Assembly (NCBI RefSeq): GCF_000312305.1
Contig: NZ_HE999450.1
Coordinates: 113,283 to 149,872, forward strand
Length of the DNA: 36,590 bases
Direction of reading: 5' to 3'
Source of the DNA: Prevotella conceptionensis 9403948
Lineage (GTDB): Bacteria; Bacteroidota; Bacteroidia; Bacteroidales; Bacteroidaceae
Each line of letters starts with the position of its first letter. Position 1 is the first letter of the stretch. The notes under the pieces are model-generated. The model was not told where the DNA came from, did not search any database, and was given only the letters and a program-made list of their open reading frames with translations. Position numbers and translations under genes: made by a program. Of this stretch, positions 15,989-24,855 are shown piece after piece.

Positions 15989-16019
15989 CAAAAGTAACCA
16001 AAAATATTGCACCGACAAA
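15989..16019 (-). promoter_or_regulatory. Promoter of histidine phosphatase
   Basis: The minus strand reads TTTTG, 19 bp, TACTTTTG. The leader of about 185 nt contains AGCACTT...AAGTGCT half-sites and degenerate GTGAGTTT octamers (15826-15890). Confidence 0.55.
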
Positions 16020-16037
16020 AGATAGTTTGTATTTTTG
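16007..16037 (+). promoter_or_regulatory. Promoter of DUF308 gene
   Basis: TTG (16007-16009), 20 bp, TATTTTTG (16030-16037) on the plus strand. It overlaps the minus-strand promoter at 15989-16019, so the two genes compete for RNA polymerase. The leader is about 125 nt. Confidence 0.6.
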
Positions 16038-16167
16038 TAGTCGGGTAATGGAGAGTTCTAAGACTTTTTGAGCAACGAGAAAACAACAGCAATACATGCT
16101 TACACTTAATCTCCGAGTTGACAGAACCTGCCATCTGTAATCCTGTTGTAAATATAATCAATGAGAT

Positions 16168-16941
16168 ATGAAGACAGTTCAAACATCTTTCATCCGTGCC
16201 ATCATCGCCGTTGTGGTGGGACTATTGTTAATTAAATACCGCGAAGACACGGTGACGTGGATAACCATTATCATCGGCGTGTTATTCTTTATATCGGGTT
16301 TGATTTCGTGTATCGTCTACTTAGTGAACCGAAATGCCAAGCCTGCTGCCGTTGTCGATGTGGAGGGGAAACCCATTTCGCTAAACAAGCCCACGTTCCC
16401 CGTGGTTGGTATTGGCAGTCTTGTGTTGGGCGTTGTATTGGCTGCGTTCCCCACCATTGTTGTTAATTGGATGGTTTACATCTTCGGCGCCATTCTTATC
16501 TTAGGTGCCGTAGGGCAATATGTAACCTTGGCCAGTGTGGTTAAGCTTTCTAAGCTGAGTCTTTATTTTTGGCTCATGCCCTCGTTTGTGTTTGTTGTTG
16601 GACTCATAGCCCTCTTCAAACCCTCGTGGATAGCCTCAGCTCCCTTGCTTTTCCTAGGTTGGGCTATGGTGTTTTATGGCGTAGTGGAATGTGCCAACGC
16701 CTTTAAGATAATGAACATACACCGACAAGTGGCACGAATTGAGGCGCAACAGCAGGCCGAATGCGAGGCGATGGAGGCCGATGCGGTGGAGGTTGGCACG
16801 CAAGATGAAACGGAAACGTCATCAGACTTGTCTGGCTTGTCTAAACAGTCTGACTTGTCTGACCAGTCCACAACGCCCACAACGCCCACCAACAACACGC
16901 CCGAAGAGCAGGATAATCCTAACTTAGGCGCAGGAATTTAA
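16168..16941 (+). CDS. DUF308 (HdeD-like) membrane protein
   Basis: This 257-aa inner-membrane protein has six hydrophobic segments in the first 180 residues, starting IIAVVVGLLLI, ITIIIGVLFFISGLISCIVYLV and VVGIGSLVLGVVLAAFPTIVV. The pattern of paired helices with Gly-rich turns fits the DUF308/HdeD family, which includes the E. coli acid-resistance protein HdeD, though its function here is unknown. The C-terminal 70 residues are cytoplasmic, acidic and low-complexity (SDLSGLSKQSDLSDQS, TTPTTPTNN), and the underlying DNA has short internal repeats (GACTTGTCTG), suggesting slippage-driven growth. An NAD(P)-binding protein gene follows 20 bp downstream, probably in the same transcript. Confidence 0.82.
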   Translation: MKTVQTSFIRAIIAVVVGLLLIKYREDTVTWITIIIGVLFFISGLISCIVYLVNRNAKPAAVVDVEGKPISLNKPTFPVVGIGSLVLGVVLAAFPTIVVNWMVYIFGAILILGAVGQYVTLASVVKLSKLSLYFWLMPSFVFVVGLIALFKPSWIASAPLLFLGWAMVFYGVVECANAFKIMNIHRQVARIEAQQQAECEAMEADAVEVGTQDETETSSDLSGLSKQSDLSDQSTTPTTPTNNTPEEQDNPNLGAGI

Positions 16942-16961
16942 GTCCTGTCGAAATTCTTTAA

Positions 16962-17870
16962 GTGATGGTTGAGCAAGCAGACAACACACCATTGCAGGCT
17001 GCGGAAGGCTGTCGCATCCTGTTGGCTGGTGCAACGGGCTATTTGGGAAGTTTCGTTTTGCGCGAATTGCAACGGCGAAACTACTCAACGCGCGTGATTG
17101 TGCGCAATCCGTTGCGCATGCAATCGGTTTCGCCGAATGTTGATGTAAGGGTGGGCGAGGTTACGCAGCCCGACACTTTAAAGGGCGTTTGCGAAGACAT
17201 AGACGTGGTGATAAGTACGGTAGGCATCACTCGACAGAAGGACGGCATGACCTATATGGATGTTGATTTCCAGGCCAATGCCAACCTCGTTGACGAGGCA
17301 AAACACAGCGGAGTGAAACGTTTTATCTACGTTTCGGTGTTTAATGGTGAAAACATGCGGCACTTGAAGATTTGCGAGGCTAAGGAACGATTGGGCGACT
17401 ACCTGAAAAACTCTGCGCTAGATTATTGTATTGTTCGCCCAACGGGGTTCTTTTCTGACATGCGCGACTTTCTAAAAATGGCAAAAGGGGGTAGTGTTTG
17501 GCTTTTTGGCGATGGCATGTTGCGCATGAATCCCATTCATGGGGCCGATTTGGCGCGGGCTGTTGTAGATGCTTTGCATAGCCAGCAACACGAACTTAAC
17601 ATAGGTGGACCCGACGTGTTGACGCATAATGCGATTGCCGAATTGGCATTACGCGCCTATGGGCATCAGCCTCGCGTTCGTCATTTGCCCGACTTCGTGC
17701 GCCGTTCCACGCTCTTTCTCCTTCGTTTGTTCACTCCTGCCAAGACGTATGGCCCACTAGAATTCTTCCTTACGGCAATGGCTATGAATATGCAAGCACC
17801 AACTTATGGGGAAGAAAGGTTGGAAGATTTCTTTAAACGGGAGGTAGAAAGCGAGCGGAAGACAAAGTGA
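16962..17870 (+). CDS. NAD(P)-binding Rossmann-fold (NmrA/atypical SDR) protein
   Basis: This 302-aa atypical short-chain dehydrogenase-like protein has its dinucleotide-binding loop in ILLAGATGYLGSFVLREL (Gly23, Gly26, Gly29), then RVIVRNPLRM, DVVISTVGITRQKDG and RFIYVSVFNGENM. The usual catalytic YxxxK is not present in standard form (CEAKERLGDYL occupies the place), so it may bind cofactor as a sensor or chaperone like NmrA/NDUFA9 relatives. The C-terminal half has VRPTGFFSDMRDFL and NIGGPDVLTHNAIAELAL, as in that group. The start may be GTG at 16962 or ATG at 16965. It is likely co-transcribed with the DUF308 gene. Confidence 0.85.
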   Translation: MMVEQADNTPLQAAEGCRILLAGATGYLGSFVLRELQRRNYSTRVIVRNPLRMQSVSPNVDVRVGEVTQPDTLKGVCEDIDVVISTVGITRQKDGMTYMDVDFQANANLVDEAKHSGVKRFIYVSVFNGENMRHLKICEAKERLGDYLKNSALDYCIVRPTGFFSDMRDFLKMAKGGSVWLFGDGMLRMNPIHGADLARAVVDALHSQQHELNIGGPDVLTHNAIAELALRAYGHQPRVRHLPDFVRRSTLFLLRLFTPAKTYGPLEFFLTAMAMNMQAPTYGEERLEDFFKREVESERKTK

Positions 17871-17875
17871 GAAGA

Positions 17876-18140
17876 CTTTGTAAAGGTGAAAAGGTGAAAG
17901 AGTGAAAAGGTGAAAAAATGGCTGCGCGTATGAACTTGTTCTCTTGTTAACTCGTAAACTTGCTAGCTAATAATGTTGAAAAGGTGGCTGCGCGCATGAA
18001 CTTGTTCTCTCGTTAACTCGTAAACTTCTCAGCTAATAATGTTGAAAAGATGGCTGCACCTATTAGCGTGTTCTCTCGTTAATAGGCGCAGCCATCTTTT
18101 CACCCTTTCACTTTTTCACCTTTCCACCTTTCCAACTTTT
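17876..18140. repeat. 66-bp direct repeats flanked by AAAGGTGA octamers
   Basis: AAAGGTGA octamers (17882-17915) in the sense of the upstream gene lead into units that start with TGGCTGCGC/TGGCTGCAC at 17919, 17985 and 18051, a 66-bp period. Each unit contains AACTTGTTCTC and GTTAACTCGTAAAC words. On the right, TCACCTTT octamers (about 18098-18140) read AAAGGTGA in the sense of the sulfatase gene. The two satellites thus mirror each other between convergent genes. Confidence 0.85.
18045..18100. terminator. Strong bidirectional hairpin built from satellite sequence
   Basis: Two 21-nt arms (18045-18065, beginning AAAAGATGGCTGC; 18080-18100, ending GCAGCCATCTTTT) are complementary except for one position, with a 14-nt loop. 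The A-rich and T-rich outer ends give a terminator-like structure on both strands between convergent genes. Confidence 0.7.
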
Positions 18141-18192
18141 CCTTGTGATTGATGGGGGTTATAACCACCAACAAAGCGATGTGTTGCTCCCT

Positions 18193-20034
18193 TTACTTAT
18201 AAAATTTGTTGAGTTTATCCATTGCCTTATTAAATGCCCGCGTATCTAATCGGTAGTTAGATACGGGATTCATGCGGGCATCGTAAACATCCAGACCGCC
18301 TTCTGCATTCTTTTCTAAGATAGAGTCGCCGCCAATGATAAAGGCATAGTTGAGGTTACTGCCCACGATGTGCCACTTACGCGAACTGTTATCACTGAGA
18401 AGATGCCCCATGCTATAATCGGAAACAGGGTTTTTAACGCCCAAATAGTTGTGCATCAGCGTAGGAACAATGTCGTAATGTGTAGTGCGGTGGCTATATT
18501 TCTGCGGTTTTGCACCTGGGAAGTGGCAAATTAGCGGCACCCCAATCTGCCATACCGAGAAGTTGCCGTTGTGTCCCCAATAGTTCTTCTTGTTTTCGTT
18601 GAACTCTTGTCCGTGGTCGCCAGAGAGAATCACGATGGTATTATCAAGCATGCCGCGTTGCTCTAACGTGTGGAAAATCTTCCCCAACAAAATATCGTCT
18701 TGATGGCAAGTGTTAAGGTAGAGGTTAAAAAAGGGCGTCGGGTCCATATCGTTATTTAGCTTGGTGTAATCGGCATAAGGCCACGCAGGTGCAAAGGGGA
18801 CATTGTGTTTGGCGTCGAGTTCGAAACTGTGTGGCAGGTCGAAAAACACAAACGAGAACAGCGGACGTTTGCTTTTAAGGCGTTCTGGCAACTCGCCAAT
18901 GAAGTCGGCACAGATACGTTGGTCGCGTTCAAGCGCCGTGTTACCTGCCGTTTCGGTTCTAACACCCTTCACTTTGCCAAACACCACCTTGGCAAAGTTT
19001 GGATTGTAAAATTGCGCTGAGGGATAGACACGTATGTCGTAACCCAGCTGTTGTAAGCGGTCGATGAACACCGGACTGACCCTTGCGGCCTCGAAATCTT
19101 CCCAATAATAGCATGTAAGACCGAAGAACAAACCGAAAACAGCACTGCGTGTGCCGTTGCTGGCACTGAGATGATTGTCGAACCATTGCTGTTGTTGGGC
19201 CCATCGATAGGTGTTGGGCATACATTGGGGCGTTAGCGAACGTTTGTTCCACGAGTCGAGCAACACCAATACGATGTTGGGCAGGCTGTCGGGACGTTCG
19301 GTTTGTAGGGCATGTATGGGGTAAGCAAGGGTTCCGTTGCCGCCCTTTTGCAGCATACGCGTGTCTACGGGAGCTTTAAAGCCTAGGTTCGTCATGAACG
19401 AATAGGCCGTGGTGGGGAAATAATAAGGTAAGAGTTTGGCGCTATGCACCACTGATGCCTGCGACATGAACGCGCCGTAGATATGTGTGAGGTGGGCAAA
19501 GAGGGTGCTACCTACCAATGTACACACGATGGCCGCCACGTAGGCCTTGCCGCGTTTGCGCCAAACCCAACCCGAAAGCCAATAGGCACCATACACCACA
19601 CCAAGGAGTAAGAGGAATAGGCTCACTTCTTTGAGGTAGAGCCATGTGTCGAAGGTGAATATTTCGCCCGCACCAGGACCGAAAACCATGTTCAGCACAA
19701 AGCCGTTGATGTGGAAACGATAGATGGCATACACCTGTGCGTCGAGAAAAACGAGCAATACCAGCAAGGCAACTAGCACAAAATGCACCACGCGGGCTAT
19801 GCGCACACAGCCCGTACAGGCAATGAGCACATATATAAGGTATGGCGGAAGGGCCAAACAAGCGGCATGCGATAGGCATGACGCAAAGAAAAAGAGATAT
19901 CCTAAGGGCGACATGATGTCGAGCGTGTTGCTGGTAAACAACACAAAGAGAAACTGCAAGGTTAGCAATAGTACCGTGGCCGAAAAGAAAAGAAAGCCAC
20001 GTTTCAAGGCTGTGCGCAAGGTTTGGTTTTGCAT
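18193..20034 (-). CDS. Membrane-anchored sulfatase-family protein (YejM/LtaS-like)
   Basis: This 613-aa alkaline-phosphatase-superfamily enzyme or regulator has five hydrophobic segments in the first 190 residues (FFSATVLLLTLQFLFVLF onward) and a periplasmic sulfatase domain from about 250. The probable nucleophile is Thr295 in SNGTRSAVFGLFFGL. Metal-site residues are Asp260 in VLVLLDSW and the SGDHGQEF...YWGHNG segment. This layout resembles YejM/PbgA and phosphoglycerol or phosphoethanolamine transferases that act on envelope lipids. The longer frame from 20136 adds 34 Pro-rich residues overlapping a structured repeat, so the ATG at 20032-20034 is preferred. Whether it is catalytic or a lipid sensor like YejM is not decided by sequence. 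Confidence 0.85.
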   Translation of the reverse strand: MQNQTLRTALKRGFLFFSATVLLLTLQFLFVLFTSNTLDIMSPLGYLFFFASCLSHAACLALPPYLIYVLIACTGCVRIARVVHFVLVALLVLLVFLDAQVYAIYRFHINGFVLNMVFGPGAGEIFTFDTWLYLKEVSLFLLLLGVVYGAYWLSGWVWRKRGKAYVAAIVCTLVGSTLFAHLTHIYGAFMSQASVVHSAKLLPYYFPTTAYSFMTNLGFKAPVDTRMLQKGGNGTLAYPIHALQTERPDSLPNIVLVLLDSWNKRSLTPQCMPNTYRWAQQQQWFDNHLSASNGTRSAVFGLFFGLTCYYWEDFEAARVSPVFIDRLQQLGYDIRVYPSAQFYNPNFAKVVFGKVKGVRTETAGNTALERDQRICADFIGELPERLKSKRPLFSFVFFDLPHSFELDAKHNVPFAPAWPYADYTKLNNDMDPTPFFNLYLNTCHQDDILLGKIFHTLEQRGMLDNTIVILSGDHGQEFNENKKNYWGHNGNFSVWQIGVPLICHFPGAKPQKYSHRTTHYDIVPTLMHNYLGVKNPVSDYSMGHLLSDNSSRKWHIVGSNLNYAFIIGGDSILEKNAEGGLDVYDARMNPVSNYRLDTRAFNKAMDKLNKFYK

Positions 20035-20112
20035 TATCGTTTTGTTTGATGGCCCTTTGGGGCAGATATGTGCTGCCGTGGGGCGAGGGGTGTTGCGTTT
20101 TTGGTAAGGATA

Positions 20113-20197
20113 TAAGGCTGGTTCTAAAAGTTCCACACTAACTTTTCAATGGTGTTTACCGAGGTAATGCCTTGGTGGATATTTAGAACCAGCCTTA
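20113..20197. repeat. Three-hairpin (cruciform) element after alaS
   Basis: A perfect 16-bp inverted repeat (TAAGGCTGGTTCTAAA at 20113-20128; its complement at 20182-20197) encloses two smaller hairpins: AAAAGTT/AACTTTT around CCACACT, and CCGAGG/CCTTGG around TAATG. The predicted shape is a three-way junction. It lies between the alaS stop and the sulfatase start on the minus strand and could end alaS transcripts, but no T-tract follows. No transposase is present, so a small mobile repeat is also possible. Confidence 0.75.
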
Positions 20198-20266
20198 AAT
20201 CTGTATAGTATAGTAAAGCTAATCATTTCCCTTTCCCTTGAAGTGGGGTAGGGAAATGCGGCCATT

Positions 20267-22888
20267 TTATTGGCAAGCCAGTTCAACGGCCTTGTCTACG
20301 GCCACAGAAATACCGTCGAGGTTTTTGCCACCTGCCGACGCATAATGGGGCTGACCGCCACCGCCACCTTGGATAAGCTTGGCGGCCTCGCGGATAATTT
20401 GGCCTGCGTTCAGTCCGTGTTCGCTCACCACATCGTCGCTGAACATGATGCTAAGCAAAGGTTTGTCGTTGGCTGTTGAGCCGACAACGCACACCAAGTG
20501 TTGAGGAATGGCCTCGCGAACCTTAAACACCAGGTTCTTGGCTTGCTCGGCATTGATGGGCAAAACAGCCTTAACCACTTTCAGTCCGTTTACATCTTTG
20601 GCATTTGCAACAAGGCTATCTTTAAGTCTTTCTACGGCTTGTGCCGAAAATTTTTCTATCTCTTTGCGCATGGCATCGTGTTCTTCCATGTACTTAGCGA
20701 TAACTCCTTGCAGGTCTTTGGCATTGTTAAAGAGGTTGCGAATGCCGCGAAGAGTGTCTTCCAACACGTACATAGCCTCCTCACAACGCTTTCCTGTGAG
20801 GGCCTCTACACGGCGTATGCCGGCTGCCACGCTGCTTTCGCTAACGATTTTGAACATACCGATACGGCCCGTGCTACGGGCGTGGATGCCGCCGCAGAAC
20901 TCGCAGCTGGGTCCGAAACGCACAACGCGCACCGTATCGCCGTATTTCTCGCCGAACAAGGCTACTGCACCCATCGCCTTAGCCTCTTCTAAGGGTGTAT
21001 TGCGGTGCTCGTCGAGTGGCAGATCTTGTCGAATAAGGTCGTTTACAAGGCGTTCCACCTCGCGAAGTTCTTCGTCTGTAACCTTTTGGAAGTGCGAAAA
21101 GTCGAAACGCAACGTGTCGGGAGCTACCAACGAACCCTTTTGTTCAACGAGTTCGCCTAGCACGGCCTTCAAGGCATAATCAAGTAGGTGGGTTGCCGTG
21201 TGGTTGGCAGCACTTGCTTCGCGCTTATCCGTATCCACACATGCCATAAAGTCGGCCTTGGGGTCTTTGGGTAGGGCCTTCACGATGTGTATGCTTTGGT
21301 TGTTTTCGCGCTTTGTATCGATGATGTCAACCGTTTCTTCGCCGTTTACCAGCACGCCGCAGTCGCCTACTTGTCCGCCCATCTCGCCATAAAATGGCGT
21401 GTTGTCGAGCACCAACTCAAAGTAAGTGTTTTTCTTTTGCGTAACTTGACGATAGCGAAGTATGCGACACTCGTACTCGGTATAGTCGTAACCCACGAAG
21501 TTTTGTTCGCCTTCGCGCAGCACAACCCAATCGGAGTTCTCCACGGCAGCGGCGTTTCGTGCCCGTTCCTTTTGCTTTTGCATCTCCACATCAAACTGGG
21601 CCGCATCTACTTGTAGCCCGTTTTCGCGGCAAATAAGCTCTGTAAGGTCGAGCGGAAAGCCGTACGTGTCGAACAGGCGGAAGGCTTGCGTGCCGTCGAG
21701 TGTGGTTTTCCCCTCGGCTTTCAAGCGGTCCATTTCATCGTTAAGCATCGAGATCCCCTTTTCTAGCGTGCGGAGGAAAGCGTCTTCTTCTTCTTTCATC
21801 ACGCGGCCAATGAGTTCGCGTTGCGCTTTTAGTTCGGGGTAGGCCTCGCCCATCTCGTGGATGAAGGTGGGCAATAGCTTAAACATGAAGGCCGAACGTT
21901 GCCCCAAGAACGTGTAGGCGCAGCGAACAGCGCGGCGAAGGATGCGGCGAATAACGTATCCTGCCTTGGCATTGCCTGGCAATTGGCCGTCGGCAATGGA
22001 GAAAGCCACGGCTCTAAGATGGTCGGCAATCACACGCATGGCCACGTCCACCTTCTCGTCTTCGCCGTATTTCAGGCCCGACAGGCGTGAAATCTCTTGT
22101 ATAACGGGTTGGAAAACATCGGTATCGTAGTTGGATGTCTTGCCTTGCAGCGAGCGAACAAGGCGCTCGAATCCCATACCCGTATCAATAACGTGCATGG
22201 GCAGGGGCTGCAACGAGCCGTCGGACTTGCGATTAAACTGCATAAACACGATGTTCCATATCTCGATAACCTGCGGATTATCCTTGTTTACAAGGCTTGC
22301 GCCAGGCACTTCGGCCTTTTCTTTGGCCGAACGAGAATCGAGATGTATCTCCGAACAGGGGCCGCATGGACCTGTTTCGCCCATCTCCCAGAAGTTGTCG
22401 TGCTTGTTTCCGTTGATGATATGGTCGGCAGGTAGGTGCTTTGCCCAATACTCTGCGGCCTCGTCGTCGCGTGCAATGCCCTCTTCTTCGCTGCCTTCAA
22501 ACACCGTTACGTATAGGTCTTGCGGATTAAGGTGCAGCACATCTACCAGGTATTCCCACGCATAGTCTATGGCCTCGCGCTTAAAATAGTCGCCAAAGCT
22601 CCAATTACCCAACATCTCGAACATAGTGTGGTGGTAGGTGTCGTGGCCCACTTCTTCCAAGTCGTTATGCTTTCCGCTTACGCGAAGACACTTTTGCGAG
22701 TCGGCCCTGCGGCGTGGTTCGGGGTCGCGTGTACCCAAAATGATGTCCTTCCATTGGTTCATGCCCGCGTTTGTGAACATCAATGTGGGGTCGTCTTTAA
22801 TCACCATGGGGGCCGAGGCCACTATTTTGTGTCCTTTCCCTTCAAAAAAATGTTTGAAGGAGTCGCGTATTTCGTTCGCTGTCATCAT
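20267..22888 (-). CDS. alaS: Alanyl-tRNA synthetase
   Basis: This full-length 873-aa AlaRS charges tRNA-Ala in the cytoplasm. In order are the class II catalytic core (residues 1-245, with [11 protein letters not shown] and the [10 protein letters not shown] segment), the tRNA-recognition helices, and the editing domain with its zinc site HTATH (563-567) plus Cys662/His669 in CEFCGGIH. The C-terminal C-Ala domain ends in [14 protein letters not shown]. All functional motifs are intact. The start may be either of two adjacent ATG codons (22888 or 22885). A hairpin lies in the leader. The gene is probably monocistronic, divergent from the MerR regulator. Confidence 0.98.
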   Translation of the reverse strand: MMTANEIRDSFKHFFEGKGHKIVASAPMVIKDDPTLMFTNAGMNQWKDIILGTRDPEPRRRADSQKCLRVSGKHNDLEEVGHDTYHHTMFEMLGNWSFGDYFKREAIDYAWEYLVDVLHLNPQDLYVTVFEGSEEEGIARDDEAAEYWAKHLPADHIINGNKHDNFWEMGETGPCGPCSEIHLDSRSAKEKAEVPGASLVNKDNPQVIEIWNIVFMQFNRKSDGSLQPLPMHVIDTGMGFERLVRSLQGKTSNYDTDVFQPVIQEISRLSGLKYGEDEKVDVAMRVIADHLRAVAFSIADGQLPGNAKAGYVIRRILRRAVRCAYTFLGQRSAFMFKLLPTFIHEMGEAYPELKAQRELIGRVMKEEEDAFLRTLEKGISMLNDEMDRLKAEGKTTLDGTQAFRLFDTYGFPLDLTELICRENGLQVDAAQFDVEMQKQKERARNAAAVENSDWVVLREGEQNFVGYDYTEYECRILRYRQVTQKKNTYFELVLDNTPFYGEMGGQVGDCGVLVNGEETVDIIDTKRENNQSIHIVKALPKDPKADFMACVDTDKREASAANHTATHLLDYALKAVLGELVEQKGSLVAPDTLRFDFSHFQKVTDEELREVERLVNDLIRQDLPLDEHRNTPLEEAKAMGAVALFGEKYGDTVRVVRFGPSCEFCGGIHARSTGRIGMFKIVSESSVAAGIRRVEALTGKRCEEAMYVLEDTLRGIRNLFNNAKDLQGVIAKYMEEHDAMRKEIEKFSAQAVERLKDSLVANAKDVNGLKVVKAVLPINAEQAKNLVFKVREAIPQHLVCVVGSTANDKPLLSIMFSDDVVSEHGLNAGQIIREAAKLIQGGGGGQPHYASAGGKNLDGISVAVDKAVELACQ

Positions 22889-22957
22889 CGTTTATTATCT
22901 TGAATTTTATTGTTTACCTCATATTTTATGAAACCCGAATAAGAACGCTAAACAAGG

Positions 22958-22976
22958 CTTACAACAGGGTTGTAAG
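22958..22976 (-). promoter_or_regulatory. Hairpin in alaS leader
   Basis: CTTACAAC, three bases, GTTGTAAG form a perfect 8-bp stem about 70-88 nt before the alaS start and just after the predicted transcript start. It is possibly a 5' stabilising stem or a regulatory site. Confidence 0.4.
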
Positions 22977-22998
22977 GGCCATTCTTTGGTTTAAGTTG

Positions 22999-23006
22999 CA
23001 AAATTA
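22999..23006 (-). promoter_or_regulatory. -7 element for alaS
   Basis: The minus strand reads TAATTTTG, predicting a leader of about 105 nt. The -33 element is not clear. Confidence 0.5.
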
Positions 23007-23097
23007 CAACATTTTTTTCAAATGCACGTTGTTCAAGTAGTTATATTATGCTGTTTGTTAATGTTGGTTTACGCCTTCATTTTATTTTTTCCAAAGA

Positions 23098-23128
23098 TTG
23101 GAAAAACCAAAGATTTGTCGTAATTTTG
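23098..23128 (+). promoter_or_regulatory. Promoter of MerR-family gene
   Basis: TTG (23098-23100), 20 bp, TAATTTTG (23121-23128) fits the consensus well. The leader to 23302 is about 167 nt, long for a small regulator gene, and contains the hairpin CACAAG-TTTAAG-CTTGTG (23198-23215). Confidence 0.65.
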
Positions 23129-23301
23129 CATCATGAGAGAGAGCTAAATGTAACTTCGTCCAGGATAACTTGGTTACCATTACAGGTTTTAAGCGTGCAC
23201 AAGTTTAAGCTTGTGGCATGTTGTTCAGACACGAAACGATGTATAACGAACGAAGGACTATTCCCAAATTCCCCCCACAAAGGGCCAAAAGCTAACCCAT
23301 C

Positions 23302-23652
23302 ATGGTATTGAAGACTGATAGAAACCTAAAATTGTACTACTCGATTAAGGAGGTGAGCGACATCATCGGCGTTAACGAGAGTACGTTGCGGTATTGGGAA
23401 ACCGAACTTCCGCAGCTAAAACCGCGCACGGCTATGGGGTCGAAGGTGCGCCAATACACAGAAAGAGACATCGACCTATTAAGGAACATCTACACGTTGG
23501 TTAAGGTGAGAGGTTTTAAAATTGCCGCCGCACGTAAGATGATAAACGAAAATCGTGAAGGGGCAAACAAGAGTACGCACGTACTTAGCACACTTCTCGC
23601 GGTTAGGGACGACCTGCGCGCCCTAAAAAAAGAACTAGACGGACTGGTGTAA
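23302..23652 (+). CDS. MerR-family transcriptional regulator
   Basis: This 116-aa protein has a MerR-type winged helix-turn-helix: YYSIKEVSDIIGVNESTLRYWETELPQL is the recognition region and KVRQYTERDIDLLRNIY the wing. Then comes a short dimerisation helix (LLAVRDDLRALKKELDGL). There is no effector-binding domain and no cysteine for metal sensing, so it is a minimal MerR regulator of the kind found in many Bacteroidetes near housekeeping genes. The target genes are unknown. The redox genes trxB and gpx lie downstream on the other strand, but that is only proximity. Transcription ends at a clear terminator shared with trxB. Confidence 0.92.
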   Translation: MVLKTDRNLKLYYSIKEVSDIIGVNESTLRYWETELPQLKPRTAMGSKVRQYTERDIDLLRNIYTLVKVRGFKIAAARKMINENREGANKSTHVLSTLLAVRDDLRALKKELDGLV

Positions 23653-23730
23653 AAAGACAAAAACATAGACATGCCCATAAATTAAGGCCATACAACGGAC
23701 TTAAAATGAGGGCATCTACCCTAAAAAAGC

Positions 23731-23766
23731 AAAAAGGCTTCCTGCAAATAGCAAGAAGCCTTTTTT
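23731..23766. terminator. Bidirectional rho-independent terminator
   Basis: AAAAAGGCTTC, a loop with an inner TGC/GCA pair, and GAAGCCTTTTTT. Runs of A on the left and T on the right make it work on both strands, between the convergent MerR and trxB genes. Confidence 0.88.
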
Positions 23767-23832
23767 CTATGTCTATGCCAAACTAGGCTGCTTTCTTTGC
23801 CAAGCTGGTCTACGGCTTAGCATATCCAAGCC

Positions 23833-24786
23833 TTACTTTTGGGTTTCCAATTCGCCCAAATAGCGTTCGGCCTCCAAAGCGGCCATGCAGCCCGAACCCG
23901 CAGCAACAACTGCCTGACGATAAACGGGGTCGGCACAATCGCCAGCCGCAAACACGCCTGCAACATTGGTTTTAGGTGTTCCTGCAACGGTTTTGATGTA
24001 GCCTATCTCGTCGAGGTCGAGCCAATCTTTAAACACATCGGTGTTGGGTTTGTGCCCAATGGCCAGGAAAAAACCGTCAATAGGCAAGTCGTAGCGTTGT
24101 TCGTCGCTTTCGCCCTTGCGCTTTACGAGGTGTGCGCCCTGCAAGCCGTCTTCGCCATAAAGGCCTAACGTGTTGTGTTCGTATAGGATTTCGATTTTGG
24201 GATTGCTCTCAACGCGTTTCTTCATCACGTCTGATGCGCGCAAGAACGGCTTACGTACAATCATATATACCTTCGAGCAGAGCCCTGCAAGGTAGCTGGC
24301 CTCTTCGCAAGCAGTGTCGCCACCGCCCACAACAGCCACCGTTTTGTTGCGATAGAAAAAACCGTCGCAAGTGGCACATGCGCTAACGCCTTGTCCAGAA
24401 TACTTCTCTTCGTCGGGCAAACCAAGGTATTTGGCCGATGCACCCGTGGCGATAATCACCGTTTCGGCCTCTATCTCCACACCGCGATCGGTGGTAACTA
24501 CGTATGGTTTGTTGCTGAAATCAACCTTAACAATCTCTCCGTCGCGAATGTCTGTACCAAAGCGGGCAGCCTGTTCGCGCAGTTCCACCATCATTTGGTT
24601 GCCGTCCACTCCCTTGGGATAGCCAGGGAAGTTCTCGATTTCGGTTGTTTGGGTGAGTTGTCCGCCCGTTTGCATTCCACAATATTGCACTGGGCTTAGG
24701 TTGGCTCTTCCTGCATAGATGGCAGCTGTGTAGCCAGCAGGACCGCTACCCACGATAAGGCAGCGCGTATATTCTCTTTTTTCCAT
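23833..24786 (-). CDS. trxB: Thioredoxin reductase
   Basis: This NADPH-dependent FAD enzyme of 317 aa reduces thioredoxin. It shows the FAD-binding GSGPAG (13-18), the redox-active CATC (137-140), the NADPH-binding GGGDTA (154-159) and the C-terminal FAD motif VFAAGDCAD. The longer frame from 24849 would add 21 residues made from a DNA dyad, while MEKREYTRCLIVGSG begins the fold, so the ATG at 24784-24786 is chosen. A nested inverted repeat lies 28-69 bp upstream and is a candidate control site. It neighbours glutathione peroxidase on the same strand; the two may belong to the same stress response but have a 460-bp gap. Confidence 0.96.
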   Translation of the reverse strand: MEKREYTRCLIVGSGPAGYTAAIYAGRANLSPVQYCGMQTGGQLTQTTEIENFPGYPKGVDGNQMMVELREQAARFGTDIRDGEIVKVDFSNKPYVVTTDRGVEIEAETVIIATGASAKYLGLPDEEKYSGQGVSACATCDGFFYRNKTVAVVGGGDTACEEASYLAGLCSKVYMIVRKPFLRASDVMKKRVESNPKIEILYEHNTLGLYGEDGLQGAHLVKRKGESDEQRYDLPIDGFFLAIGHKPNTDVFKDWLDLDEIGYIKTVAGTPKTNVAGVFAAGDCADPVYRQAVVAAGSGCMAALEAERYLGELETQK

Positions 24787-24813
24787 AAATGATTTGTTTT
24801 TAAATTGGGGTGT

Positions 24814-24855
24814 ACCCATTATGTAAACATTGTGCAAACAATGTGCCAAATGGGT
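24814..24855 (-). promoter_or_regulatory. Nested inverted repeat upstream of trxB
   Basis: Outer arms ACCCATT (24814-24820) and AATGGGT (24849-24855) enclose ACATTG-TGCAAA-CAATGT (24827-24844). All four arms are perfect within pairs. It may be a regulator operator or a leader hairpin. No -7 element was recognised nearby on the minus strand. Confidence 0.55.

Noticed and set aside
23048-23311. 87-aa frame between alaS and the MerR gene
   Set aside because: It spans the mapped MerR promoter and leader hairpin and has no protein-like pattern.
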